Of a DNA stretch of 19,683 bases, positions 8,435 to 15,549 are shown in pieces; the stretch's first letter is position 1; each line of letters opens with the position of its first letter. The DNA is from DASPKW01 sp038244055. GTDB taxonomy: Bacteria > Planctomycetota > Phycisphaerae > Tepidisphaerales > Tepidisphaeraceae. The position numbers and the translations under genes were made by a program. Below the pieces are notes generated by a model. It worked only from the letters and a program-made list of their open reading frames with translations, was not told where the DNA came from and ran no database searches. The stretch is taken from contig JBBRTW010000078.1 of assembly GCA_038244055.1 (NCBI GenBank), positions 1-19,683 of the forward strand, written 5' to 3'.

Positions 8435-8463
8435 CTTTGCAAAGCAATTTTGCAAGGCAATTT
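8435..8463. repeat. Palindrome and 13-bp tandem repeat upstream of the operon promoter
   Basis: CTTTGCAAAG (8435-8444) is a perfect 10-bp palindrome. It overlaps two tandem 13-mers, TGCAAAGCAATTT (8438-8450) and TGCAAGGCAATTT (8451-8463), differing at one base. They lie 10-38 bp upstream of the -35 box, between the divergent regulator operon and the thioredoxin gene. They share CTTTG/CAAAG with the operator and could be extra regulator sites. Confidence 0.55.
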
Positions 8464-8581
8464 GGAAGCGCGGCGCGAACCCAAAGCAAACTTCCGGGCC
8501 CCCTCGCCATGCCTGCTCCACACCATCTCAATGCATGAGCCACACCCAGTCCGGTTATGATCCTCACCCGAGGACCCACCC

Positions 8582-9052
8582 ATGCCCATCATGATCTGCC
8601 CCGCCTGCGGCGCGAAAAATCGCCTGGCCTATCCGCCGCCCAAGATCCTGCCGCCCTGTATCCGCTGCAAAGCGGCCCTGGCCGTGGCCGCGCGCCGCCC
8701 TGAAAAGCCCCTGATTCTCACCGATGCCACTTTCGCGCGGCAGATTCTCAAGCCGGACCGGCATCCCCTCCTCGTCGATTGCTGGGCCCCCTGGTGCGGC
8801 CCCTGCCGGCTGATCGGAAAAATCCTCGATGAACTGGCGGCCGAGTCCGCCGGCCGCTACACCATCGCCAAGCTGAACATCGATCAATGCCCGCGCACCG
8901 CCTCGCGCTATCGCATCGAGACCCTCCCAACCCTCCTGATCTTCCGCGCCGGCGCGCTGGTGGACCGCCTCGTGGGCACGCACTCAAAACGCGTCATCGC
9001 GGCGCGCCTCGTGGCGGCCGGTGCTGTGGGAAGCACCGGCCGCCACGAGTGA
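8582..9052 (+). CDS. trxC: Thioredoxin 2 with N-terminal zinc ribbon
   Basis: A 156-residue cytoplasmic disulfide reductase of the Trx2 type. Residues 6-29 form a zinc ribbon (C6-P-A-C9 and C26-I-R-C29). The thioredoxin fold follows, with the WCGPC active site (C72, C75), the LLVDCWAPWCGPC strand-helix start and the cis-proline in ETLPT (P116). This architecture is that of E. coli TrxC, a cytosolic reductase linked to oxidative stress, so the symbol is by architecture. GAGG lies about 9 nt before the ATG. The final codons are encoded by a long perfect inverted repeat, so the C-terminal tail (AAGAVGSTGRHE) may not be functional. A TATGAT at 8556-8561 could be a -10 box but lacks a good -35. 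Confidence 0.92.
   Translation: MPIMICPACGAKNRLAYPPPKILPPCIRCKAALAVAARRPEKPLILTDATFARQILKPDRHPLLVDCWAPWCGPCRLIGKILDELAAESAGRYTIAKLNIDQCPRTASRYRIETLPTLLIFRAGALVDRLVGTHSKRVIAARLVAAGAVGSTGRHE
9008..9049 (+). terminator. Perfect 18-bp hairpin at the end of the thioredoxin gene
   Basis: CTCGTGGCGGCCGGTGCT (9008-9025) is exactly reverse-complementary to 9032-9049 with a 6-nt loop (GTGGGA). It lies inside the last codons and ends one base before TGA. There is no T tract after it, so it may be a mobile palindrome or an mRNA 3' stabiliser and not an intrinsic terminator. Confidence 0.5.
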
Positions 9053-9328
9053 TCGGGCGTGTCATCGCCGCAGATGCCGCGTTTGCTTCCGCCCTGATTC
9101 AACCAGCTCCTCCGCCGTGCCGGCCGGCCAGCCATCGGCGATGAACAAGCCGGGACACCGCGCCCGGAGCGACAGCGACCAGAGCGCCGTCCCGGATGGT
9201 GTGGATCGGCAAATGTATTGCCCACCTTCCTTGTGCGAAGTGCGATTGCCTCCGCTGCGGGCGATTGACCCTGAAGTGCAATGATGACATCATAATCAAT
9301 TGTGATTCAACCAGAGTGTATCGCGCGG
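9053..9328. other. Intergenic stretch without a convincing gene
   Basis: No ORF here has credible protein composition. An imperfect inverted repeat is present: CCGGGAC (9150-9156) pairs with GTCCCGG (9189-9195), with GCGC pairing inside the stem. Minus-strand frames give fragments such as LFIADGWPAGTAEELVESG that look protein-like but are short and lack start and context; a decayed repeat element is possible. Confidence 0.4.
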
Positions 9329-10315
9329 ATGTTGAGGGTGTTGGTGGTGTTGAGCCTCCTGGGAATAGGTACGGCCGGGTGCGAGAACTCCAGTCGAAAT
9401 GCGGCCGCAGCGCTGAGGGGAACGGGAACCGCCGCCAATGCGCGATCGCCGGTGAATTGGCCCGCGTTGAATCGCTGGCCTAACTATGTGGCCAATGAAT
9501 TTGCGCCGGATCATGAGTGGATGTATCGATGGCCCGATGACATTCTGGGCGATGAAATTCGGGGATATGAAATCGTCAGCACGCCGGCCAATTCAAGGGC
9601 GGGCAATCGCGGGCGTACCGTGGAAAACTGGGGGCGTCCAATTGTTCTGCGGCATATGGCGACGGGGAAAGTGATGTCGGCGTGGTTCTATATGGACAGG
9701 CCGCGAACGATCAGCAACCCAACCCGGGTCGAGGAGTGGCCGGGTTGGATCGGCGCGAGTCCGAAAGTTGATCGCAAGGATGGAATGCTGGTCGCGCGCC
9801 GGTCGGGTGTAAAGGATGAATGTGTGGTGCGGAAAGACGGGCTGCTTTTGAGGATCAGCGCCGATGGTGGAGGCGACGATGCAGCGGCCGTTCGAGGCGT
9901 CGAGTTGATGAAATCCGCAAACGCGGGCGCTGGCGCGGATGCGGGGATCGACGGAGGTCAAATGGATGGCGTGGAGATTCGCCACGTCGATGGGATGGGC
10001 AACAGGGTATACGTGATCGTGACTGAGCCGAACCAGGAAGTAGCGCCTTGGAAGGCCGTAGCCGAGCGGATGAAGTTGATTTTGAACTGCATCTCAGTCG
10101 AGGAAGTTCGCTGTGAAAAGTCAGGCGTGGTGTTTTTCGTCCGATCCGCCCGTGGCGTTGAGATGGGCGCATGCACCGGAATCTCCCTGGAGAACTTTGC
10201 GCGCATGAAAGATATGGAGATGCCGGCCGTGCTGGACCTGCTTAACGAGCATGCGTGGGCTTTGATGAAGTTGCCGATCGATGAGGCTCCAATCGCAGGC
10301 AGAGGGACACGATGA
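9329..10315 (+). CDS. Lipoprotein of unknown function
   Basis: From ATG 9329 the protein has 328 residues and begins with a lipoprotein-type signal (MLRVLVVLSLLGIGTAGC), whose TAGC is an acceptable if imperfect lipobox. A GTG at 9302 would add nine residues before the signal and is less likely. The mature part is soluble, rich in W, G, R and D (NRWPNYVANEFAPDHEWMYRWPDD near the start, VIVTEPNQEVAPWKAVAERMKLIL later), and ends with a helical tail. No family is recognised. The stop overlaps the start of the DUF2809 gene by 4 nt (ATGA), so the two are probably translationally coupled. It is probably anchored to the inner face of the outer membrane or to the periplasmic side of the inner one. Confidence 0.72.
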   Translation: MLRVLVVLSLLGIGTAGCENSSRNAAAALRGTGTAANARSPVNWPALNRWPNYVANEFAPDHEWMYRWPDDILGDEIRGYEIVSTPANSRAGNRGRTVENWGRPIVLRHMATGKVMSAWFYMDRPRTISNPTRVEEWPGWIGASPKVDRKDGMLVARRSGVKDECVVRKDGLLLRISADGGGDDAAAVRGVELMKSANAGAGADAGIDGGQMDGVEIRHVDGMGNRVYVIVTEPNQEVAPWKAVAERMKLILNCISVEEVRCEKSGVVFFVRSARGVEMGACTGISLENFARMKDMEMPAVLDLLNEHAWALMKLPIDEAPIAGRGTR

Positions 10316-10776
10316 TTCCGATGGGTCAGCGAGCGGCGGGTGGAGAAGTGCCGGAGTCGCCTCGCCCGCGCCGGGCCATCACCCTCGCCCTCCTGATCGT
10401 GATCACCATCGGCCTCGCCTCGCGACTGGGCGGCCGTCAATGGCCGGAGTTCATCGCCAAGGACCTGGGCGATGGCGTGTGGGCGGTGATGTTCTATTTG
10501 CTGGTGATCTGGGCCCGGCCCGGAATGGCGATGTGGGCGGCCGGCGCGGCGGCGCTGATGCTCGCCGGGGCCAGCGAACTGTCCAAGCTTTACCGCCCCC
10601 CATGGATTGAAGCACTGCGCGGAAATCGCGTGGGCGAACTCCTGCTGGGCAGGCGCTTTCTCTGGGCCAATTTTGTCGCCTACGGCGTGGGCGCGATCGT
10701 GGCGATGGGAGTGGATTCGATGCTGTGGCGGCCGCGCTCAAATTCGAAACTTCGAGCTCGGCCTGACAAACCCTGA
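10312..10776 (+). CDS. DUF2809 family membrane protein
   Basis: A 154-residue protein with four hydrophobic segments. It carries the pattern I know from DUF2809: an arginine-rich N-terminus and first helix (ITLALLIVITIGLASRL), then PEFIAKDLGDGVWAVMFYLLVIW, an ASELSKLYRPPWIEALR block and GELLLGRRFLWANFVAYGVGAIV. DUF2809 proteins have no established function. It overlaps the upstream lipoprotein gene by 4 nt and is separated from convergent purQ by 12 nt. The ATG at 10312 is in the coupling overlap; a second Met three codons later is possible. Confidence 0.82.
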   Translation: MIPMGQRAAGGEVPESPRPRRAITLALLIVITIGLASRLGGRQWPEFIAKDLGDGVWAVMFYLLVIWARPGMAMWAAGAAALMLAGASELSKLYRPPWIEALRGNRVGELLLGRRFLWANFVAYGVGAIVAMGVDSMLWRPRSNSKLRARPDKP

Positions 10777-10788
10777 GCGAGCGAACGA

Positions 10789-11589
10789 TCAATACCCCGC
10801 CCCCACCGCCTGCGTCACATGCTTCACCGCATTCCGAAACACCGCCAGCCCCGCCCCTTCGCCCGAATCTCCTCTTCTCGTCCACGCCGGATGCTGGATC
10901 GCATCCACATACCGTTCCGGATGCGGCATCAGCCCGAAAACCAGCCCGCTCGAATCGCAGACGCCGGCGATGTCATCGATGCTGGCATTGGGGTTATCCG
11001 GAAACTGCCCGGCCGCCGCCGATCCATCCGCCCGCGTGTAAACCAGCGCCACCTGATCGTTCTCCCACAGCGCCTTGCGCACCTCATCGTCCGCCGGCAC
11101 GAACTTCCCCTCCCCATGGGCCATCGGCAACTCCATTCGCTCGATCCCGGCCGTCCAGATGCACTTGCCCGATCGCCCCGCCAGGTGAATCCACCGATCC
11201 ATGAAACGCCCACAGTCGTTGTGCGCCAGGGTACAGGTCTGCCCGGTGCGCCCCGCCAGGGGGCCGGGAAGGAGGTCGGTCTTCACCAGCACCTGAAATC
11301 CATTGCAGATGCCGATGATGGGCTTCTGGGCCTCGATGAAGCGCGCGAATGCCTCCGCCAGGTGATGGCGAATCTGATTCGCGAAAATCCGCCCCGCCGC
11401 GATGTCATCCCCATAAGAAAACCCGCCCGGCACCGCCATGATCTGATATTGATCCATCAGCCGCGGATTCTGCAAAAGCTGATTGACGTGGAGATATTCC
11501 GGCTCGGCCTGCGCCAGTTCAAATGCATAAGCCGTTTCGCGATCGCAATTCACGCCGGCCGTGCGGAGGATGAGGGTTTTGGGCTTCAT
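10789..11589 (-). CDS. purQ: Phosphoribosylformylglycinamidine synthase subunit I (glutaminase)
   Basis: A 266-residue class I glutamine amidotransferase that supplies ammonia to PurL in the fourth step of purine synthesis, FGAR to FGAM, in the cytoplasm. The nucleophile is C95 in PIIGICNGFQ and the His/Glu partners are H223 and E225 in LMPHPERY. GVNCDRETAYA at the N-terminus and VPGGFSYGDDIAAGRIFAN (the oxyanion region) are PurQ hallmarks, as is PMAHGEGKF. Residues 119-150 are longer than in the common 225-residue bacterial form. Neither PurS nor PurL is adjacent, so the complex is encoded at scattered loci. The gene converges on DUF2809. GATAAT at 11603-11598 ends 8 nt before the ATG and no Shine-Dalgarno is present. 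Confidence 0.95.
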   Translation of the reverse strand: MKPKTLILRTAGVNCDRETAYAFELAQAEPEYLHVNQLLQNPRLMDQYQIMAVPGGFSYGDDIAAGRIFANQIRHHLAEAFARFIEAQKPIIGICNGFQVLVKTDLLPGPLAGRTGQTCTLAHNDCGRFMDRWIHLAGRSGKCIWTAGIERMELPMAHGEGKFVPADDEVRKALWENDQVALVYTRADGSAAAGQFPDNPNASIDDIAGVCDSSGLVFGLMPHPERYVDAIQHPAWTRRGDSGEGAGLAVFRNAVKHVTQAVGAGY

Positions 11590-11597
11590 GGGGTGGG

Positions 11598-11603
11598 ATT
11601 ATC
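11598..11603 (-). promoter_or_regulatory. Possible -10 element just before purQ
   Basis: GATAAT on the minus strand ends 8 nt before the purQ ATG, which would give an almost leaderless mRNA. The region 17 nt upstream is AT-rich (TTATTT) but not a good -35. Confidence 0.28.
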
Positions 11604-11701
11604 ATAGGGAATGTCGCGTTAAATAAAATATGGGAGGACCTTTATGCAACGGGGAACCCTTACTTCAAGGTGATGTCTGCATTTGAGCGTTTTTCCTGCC
11701 T

Positions 11702-11750
11702 GAACCCGGAACCCTGAACCCTGAACCCCGACCCCTAAACCCTGAACCCT
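11702..11750 (+). repeat. GAACCCY heptad array, seven units
   Basis: Seven contiguous 7-nt units: GAACCCG, GAACCCT twice, GAACCCC, GACCCCT, AAACCCT, GAACCCT. The array ends 51 nt before the LptF-like start codon and follows a 112-nt stretch upstream of purQ in which no gene is seen. Confidence 0.85.
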
Positions 11751-11801
11751 CCGCATCCCTGCTGGAAAAGAATGCCGTGGCGGCTAAAGTGTGCATCTCC
11801 C

Positions 11802-13799
11802 ATGAGCAAAACGCTCTTCTGGTATCTCCTCAAGGACTTGCTGCGGATCTTCATGCTGGCGTCTGGGACGCTTGCCGGGATCATGTCGTTTGGTGCCCTG
11901 CTGCGCCCTCTTACCCAACACGGCCTTGATGCCGGGCAGATCGGCAAGATTCTATCGTACTTTTCGCCCGCCATGACGACCTATTCGTTTCCCGTGGCCG
12001 CCCTTTTCGCCACGACGATGGTCTACGGCCGCCTGTCCGCCGACAATGAGCTCACCGCCTGCCGGGCCAGTGGGATCTCGCATTTGGCGCTGACCTGGCC
12101 GGCCTTCTTGCTGGGGCTGATTGTCGCGCTGATCTCGCTGGTCTTTTTGTCGTTCATCGTGCCTTTATTCACGCTCAAGGTGGAGAAGGTCATCTATTCG
12201 AACATCGCCCAGCTCATCGCCAACAAGATCACGCGGACGCACGAGATCAGCTACGGCAAGACCACGATCTTCGCGCAGGCCGCCCGCAGCCTGGTGCCCG
12301 AACAGGTGATGATCGATTGCAAGGGCGATGCCGGCCTGCAAAGCCAGGTGGAGAAGCAACTCAAAGCGCTGGGCGTGGAAGTGGCGAACCAGAAACTGTC
12401 CGAGAAGTCAGGTTCGGCCGTCGACGTGCTGGTCATGCCCTACGAGCAGGTGGGAAATTGGCGCTCGGCCCTGGCGGCGGTATCCGCCTGGGCGGGGGCC
12501 GGGGACACGCGCATGACGGCCGGCATGTTCTACAAAGACTGGGATGAGGCGCTCAAAGCCTCGTCCGTGAAAGATGCCGCCCTCCTGGAGGAATTCGTCA
12601 AGGTGCGGCCGGAGCCGGGGGCGCAAATGGTCGAGCTCGACAGCCCGATGGTGTTCAGCTACGCGACCGTCCCCGCTCCGGACCAGGATCCCAGCGCCAA
12701 GCCGGATGATAAAGCATCGAAGATGCGCGTGCCCACGAAGGTCTGGATGGCCCGCCGGGCGATGGCGGTGGTCATGAACAAGGAGGAGGGAGTGGAGATG
12801 TCGGTGGTGCTGGAGGGCGGCGGCAATTTTCCGCGCTCGGTCGGGGGCAGCCAGATGGTGGTCAATGAAGCCCAGTTCGGCCCCGTGCCGATGGGCTCGC
12901 CGATTCGCGAGAACACCAAGTTCATGGATATCGCGCAGCTCAAAGCCATGCTGGCCAATCCCGAATCCAGCCGGCGCTTGCAGGGGCTGGTGCAGGGCTT
13001 CATCAAGGACGAGCAGCGCGAGGTCTATTTCGCGCAGCTCCAGGTGTCGCTCAAGAACCTCCAATCCCTCCGCTTCATCGCCGAGTCCGAGACGCTGGTC
13101 GTCAGCGCTGTGAACCTGAAAGAAGCGACGATCCGTGCGGGCGAACTGGTGCTCGATCCCGCCGACGACGGCTGGGTGCGCGTCGACCGCGAAAGCAATG
13201 GCAACGCATCCTCCTCCGACAAGGCCCGGCAGGTGCGCATCACGATCGATCCCGTCGAGCATGCCGCGCAGGCCAGCGATCCGCGCATGATCGTGAACGT
13301 GCGCGGGTACGATGTCATGGTCACGGCCGATGAGGACCTGGCCGCCCACGAGAAGTTCCCCCGCTCGATCAACATCCCCATGCCCGCCGACCTCCGCGCC
13401 GTCGAGAAGCACACCGTCGACTACTACCGGCATTCGAACGAGCCGGGCCTCAGCGGCATCGGCCGGGAGGCGCGCAAGGAACTGGATGTGCAGTATCACA
13501 AGCTGACTTCATCCATCCGCTCGGAAATGCACTCGCGGGCCAGCTTCGCGGTGTCCTGCCTGATCCTGGTCATGGTCGGCTGCGCCCTGGGAATGATCTC
13601 CAAGAGCGGCAATTTCCTCTCCGCCTTCGCCGTCAGCGTGGTGCCGGCCCTGCTCTGCATCACTCTGATCGTCACCGGCCAGCACGTCTGCGAAAACACC
13701 CCCAAATCCGAAATGCTAGGCCTCTCCCTCATCTGGAGCGGAAACGTGATCGTCGCCATGATGGCCACCGTGCTGCTGGGGGGATTGCAGCGACAATGA
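11802..13799 (+). CDS. LptF-type permease of the LPS export ABC transporter, oversized
   Basis: Starting at ATG 11802 (MSKTLFWYLLKDLLRIF) the protein has 665 residues; an ATG at 11772 in frame would add ten residues unlike the family. It is a YjgP/YjgQ protein: three N-terminal helices (about 13-33, 52-75, 96-122) with ELTACRASGIS, the coupling-helix region that contacts the LptB ATPase, and three C-terminal helices ending ENTPKSEMLGLSLIWSGNVIVAMM. LptF and LptG form the inner-membrane channel that extracts lipopolysaccharide. Typical members have 350-400 residues. The extra length is all in the periplasmic domain (about 130-570). A second permease gene follows on the same strand after a 226-nt repeat-filled gap. 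No lptB is in the window. Confidence 0.88.
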   Translation: MSKTLFWYLLKDLLRIFMLASGTLAGIMSFGALLRPLTQHGLDAGQIGKILSYFSPAMTTYSFPVAALFATTMVYGRLSADNELTACRASGISHLALTWPAFLLGLIVALISLVFLSFIVPLFTLKVEKVIYSNIAQLIANKITRTHEISYGKTTIFAQAARSLVPEQVMIDCKGDAGLQSQVEKQLKALGVEVANQKLSEKSGSAVDVLVMPYEQVGNWRSALAAVSAWAGAGDTRMTAGMFYKDWDEALKASSVKDAALLEEFVKVRPEPGAQMVELDSPMVFSYATVPAPDQDPSAKPDDKASKMRVPTKVWMARRAMAVVMNKEEGVEMSVVLEGGGNFPRSVGGSQMVVNEAQFGPVPMGSPIRENTKFMDIAQLKAMLANPESSRRLQGLVQGFIKDEQREVYFAQLQVSLKNLQSLRFIAESETLVVSAVNLKEATIRAGELVLDPADDGWVRVDRESNGNASSSDKARQVRITIDPVEHAAQASDPRMIVNVRGYDVMVTADEDLAAHEKFPRSINIPMPADLRAVEKHTVDYYRHSNEPGLSGIGREARKELDVQYHKLTSSIRSEMHSRASFAVSCLILVMVGCALGMISKSGNFLSAFAVSVVPALLCITLIVTGQHVCENTPKSEMLGLSLIWSGNVIVAMMATVLLGGLQRQ

Positions 13800-13802
13800 T
13801 CG

Positions 13803-13921
13803 GAGTTGCGAGTTGCGAGTTGTGAGTTGTGAGTTGTGAGTTGTGAGTTGCGAGTTGTGAGTTGCGAGTTGTGAGTTGCGAGTTGTGAGTTGCGAGTTGT
13901 GAGTTGTGAGTTGCGAGTTGT
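13803..13921 (+). repeat. GAGTTGY heptad array, 17 perfect units
   Basis: Seventeen contiguous copies of GAGTTGC or GAGTTGT with no other change; the last base runs C C T T T T C T C T C T C T T C T. The array begins 3 nt after the LptF-like stop codon. Confidence 0.95.
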
Positions 13922-13946
13922 GAGTCAAATCTGCGGCGCTGTCCTT

Positions 13947-13974
13947 TTCATCCTTCATCCTTCCGCATTCATCC
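13947..13974 (+). repeat. TTCATCC heptad array
   Basis: Four units (TTCATCC, TTCATCC, TTCCGCA, TTCATCC) between the GAGTTGY and GAACCCY arrays. The same motif, including one TTCCGC-type unit as second-to-last, occurs at 7116-7150. Confidence 0.85.
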
Positions 13975-13986
13975 TTCGTATTTTCT

Positions 13987-14021
13987 GAACCCCGAACCCC
14001 GAACCCCGAACCCCGAACCCT
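13987..14021 (+). repeat. GAACCCY heptad array, five units
   Basis: Four GAACCCC and one GAACCCT, ending 4 nt before the LptG-like ATG. It occupies the place where a ribosome-binding site would be expected. Confidence 0.92.
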
Positions 14022-14025
14022 TCGA

Positions 14026-15165
14026 ATGAAGATCCTCGACCGCTATGTCGTCTCCATGTTCCTCAAGAACTACCTGATCTCACTTTTCGTGCTGATCGGG
14101 ATGTACATCACTCTGGACATGGTCTTCAACTTCGACGAGCTGGTGCAGGTGCAGGACAAAGGCGCGGGCGCGGGAGGGCTCGATTCCGCCCTCCTGGTGA
14201 TCAAGGCCGCCGCCAGCTACTACTATTATCAGGTGTTCTATATCTTCGTGCAGCTCTCGGGGATGATCCCGGTCGTGGCCGCCGCCTTCACCCTGATCCG
14301 CCTGAGCCGCTTCAACGAACTATCGGCCATTCTTTCTTCGGGCGTGCCCCTGCTGCGCGTGGCGTTTCCGATCATCGTCGTGGGGATCGTCCTCAATGCC
14401 CTGATGCTGGCCGATCAGGAACTGCTCATCCCCAGCATCATTCCCAAGCTCGTCCGCAGCCGCCAGGAAGCCGGCCAGGAAACCACCAGCAAGTTCTTCC
14501 AGATTCCCGCCATGCAGGATGATCACAACGCGGTCCTGAACGTGGCCCGCTATGTGCCCGGCCCGGGCAATCCCGTGATGCACGAGATCACCCTGATCGA
14601 ACGCAACGAAAACCGACAGCCCGTCAGCCGGGTCATCGCCAAGCGCGCCGATTGGGACCCCGAGGGCCGGCAGTGGCTCCTGACCGGCGGCATGCGCATC
14701 GGCGGCCTGCGCCCCAACGATGCCCAGTCCATCGACACGAACGTCGCGACCTACAAGAGCGTGATCACGCCCGAGGAAATCAACCTCTATCGCAATGGCA
14801 ACTATGTCGAGATGCTCTCGACGGCGCGCATCGATGACCTGCTCGATCGCCCCCAGAGCTACGGCGCGCTGGCGCTGCTGCGGGTGAAACATGCCCGCTT
14901 CACGCAGCCACTGGTCAACATCATTCTCCTGTTGCTGGCGATTCCCTGCGTGCTCACCCGCCAGCCGACCAAACTACGCGCTGCCGCCACCAAGTGCCTG
15001 ACCCTCGTCGGCCTCTGCATGGGCGCATCATTCCTCGGCCAGCAGGCCGCTGGCCACCCTCCCTCCCCCGAATGGGCCGCCAACTGGCCCGCGATCATGG
15101 CCTGGATGCCCATCCTGGTCTTCGGCCCCGTGGCGGTCTTTTTGCTGGACAGGGTGGAGAGTTAG
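14026..15165 (+). CDS. LptG-type permease of the LPS export ABC transporter
   Basis: A 379-residue YjgP/YjgQ family protein of normal length. It begins MKILDRYVVSMFLKNYLISL, the usual amphipathic start before helix 1 (about 13-34). Helices 2-3 (about 68-92 and 105-127) flank IRLSRFNELSAILSSGVPLLR, the coupling-helix region that binds LptB. A periplasmic beta domain of about 150 residues (NVARYVPGPG to VEMLSTARI) is followed by three C-terminal helices near 294-312, 325-345 and 352-373. With the preceding LptF-like gene it should form the LPS-extracting channel. Assignment as F or G rests on order and length. The ATG follows a heptad array by 4 nt and has no Shine-Dalgarno, so initiation is unusual or coupled to the upstream message. 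Confidence 0.9.
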   Translation: MKILDRYVVSMFLKNYLISLFVLIGMYITLDMVFNFDELVQVQDKGAGAGGLDSALLVIKAAASYYYYQVFYIFVQLSGMIPVVAAAFTLIRLSRFNELSAILSSGVPLLRVAFPIIVVGIVLNALMLADQELLIPSIIPKLVRSRQEAGQETTSKFFQIPAMQDDHNAVLNVARYVPGPGNPVMHEITLIERNENRQPVSRVIAKRADWDPEGRQWLLTGGMRIGGLRPNDAQSIDTNVATYKSVITPEEINLYRNGNYVEMLSTARIDDLLDRPQSYGALALLRVKHARFTQPLVNIILLLLAIPCVLTRQPTKLRAAATKCLTLVGLCMGASFLGQQAAGHPPSPEWAANWPAIMAWMPILVFGPVAVFLLDRVES

Positions 15166-15195
15166 GGGAAGGCTGAAGGATGATTGGGAAATGCG

Positions 15196-15255
<60 letters not shown>

Positions 15256-15290
15256 TAGAGCCGATAGCGCACATCCGACGACCAAATAAA

Positions 15291-15322
15291 ATGCCCGCCG
15301 CGGATTCGTCCGCGGCGGGCAT
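15291..15322. terminator. Perfect 14-bp hairpin with TTCG loop
   Basis: ATGCCCGCCGCGGA (15291-15304) is exactly complementary to 15309-15322 across TTCG. On the minus strand it is followed by TTTATTT, which gives an intrinsic-terminator form in that direction; on the plus strand no T tract follows. It may end the LptG transcript or insulate the next gene. Confidence 0.55.
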
Positions 15323-15352
15323 CGCCAGAAAGTGGGAAGGGGAGCGTCGTGC

Positions 15353-15406
15353 CAGGTGAATCGACTCGTTGCCACTCAGGACACCCAAGTCGATTGCGTC
15401 CACCTG
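15353..15406 (+). promoter_or_regulatory. Bulged inverted repeat in the leader region
   Basis: CAGGTG-AATCGACT (15353-15366) pairs with AGTCGATT (15388-15395) and, after a 5-nt bulge, CACCTG (15401-15406). The 21-nt loop has no strong pairing. It lies 144 nt before the lipoprotein start and could be an RNA leader element or a protein-binding site. Confidence 0.35.
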
Positions 15407-15549
15407 ACACTCATGATTTACGATTCAGATGATGGGCAGGCAAATCGAAGGGAAAGATTTTTCGCCTCCCATCCCACTTCGAAGAAAATACTCGACAATC
15501 CCCAGCCGTCTGCGAAAATCGTCCGCAACCCTCACCAAGGAGTATTCGA

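Noticed and set aside
11702..11750. Telomere-like repeat (CCCTAAA occurs once)
   Set aside because: Only one unit matches; the array is GAACCCY and internal to a bacterial chromosome, so the likeness is chance.
12408..13499. 363-residue minus-strand ORF
   Set aside because: Shadow of the LptF-like periplasmic domain, with His/Arg/Asp-rich composition typical of antisense frames.
13803..14021. CRISPR array
   Set aside because: The repeats are contiguous 7-mers without spacers and there are no cas genes.
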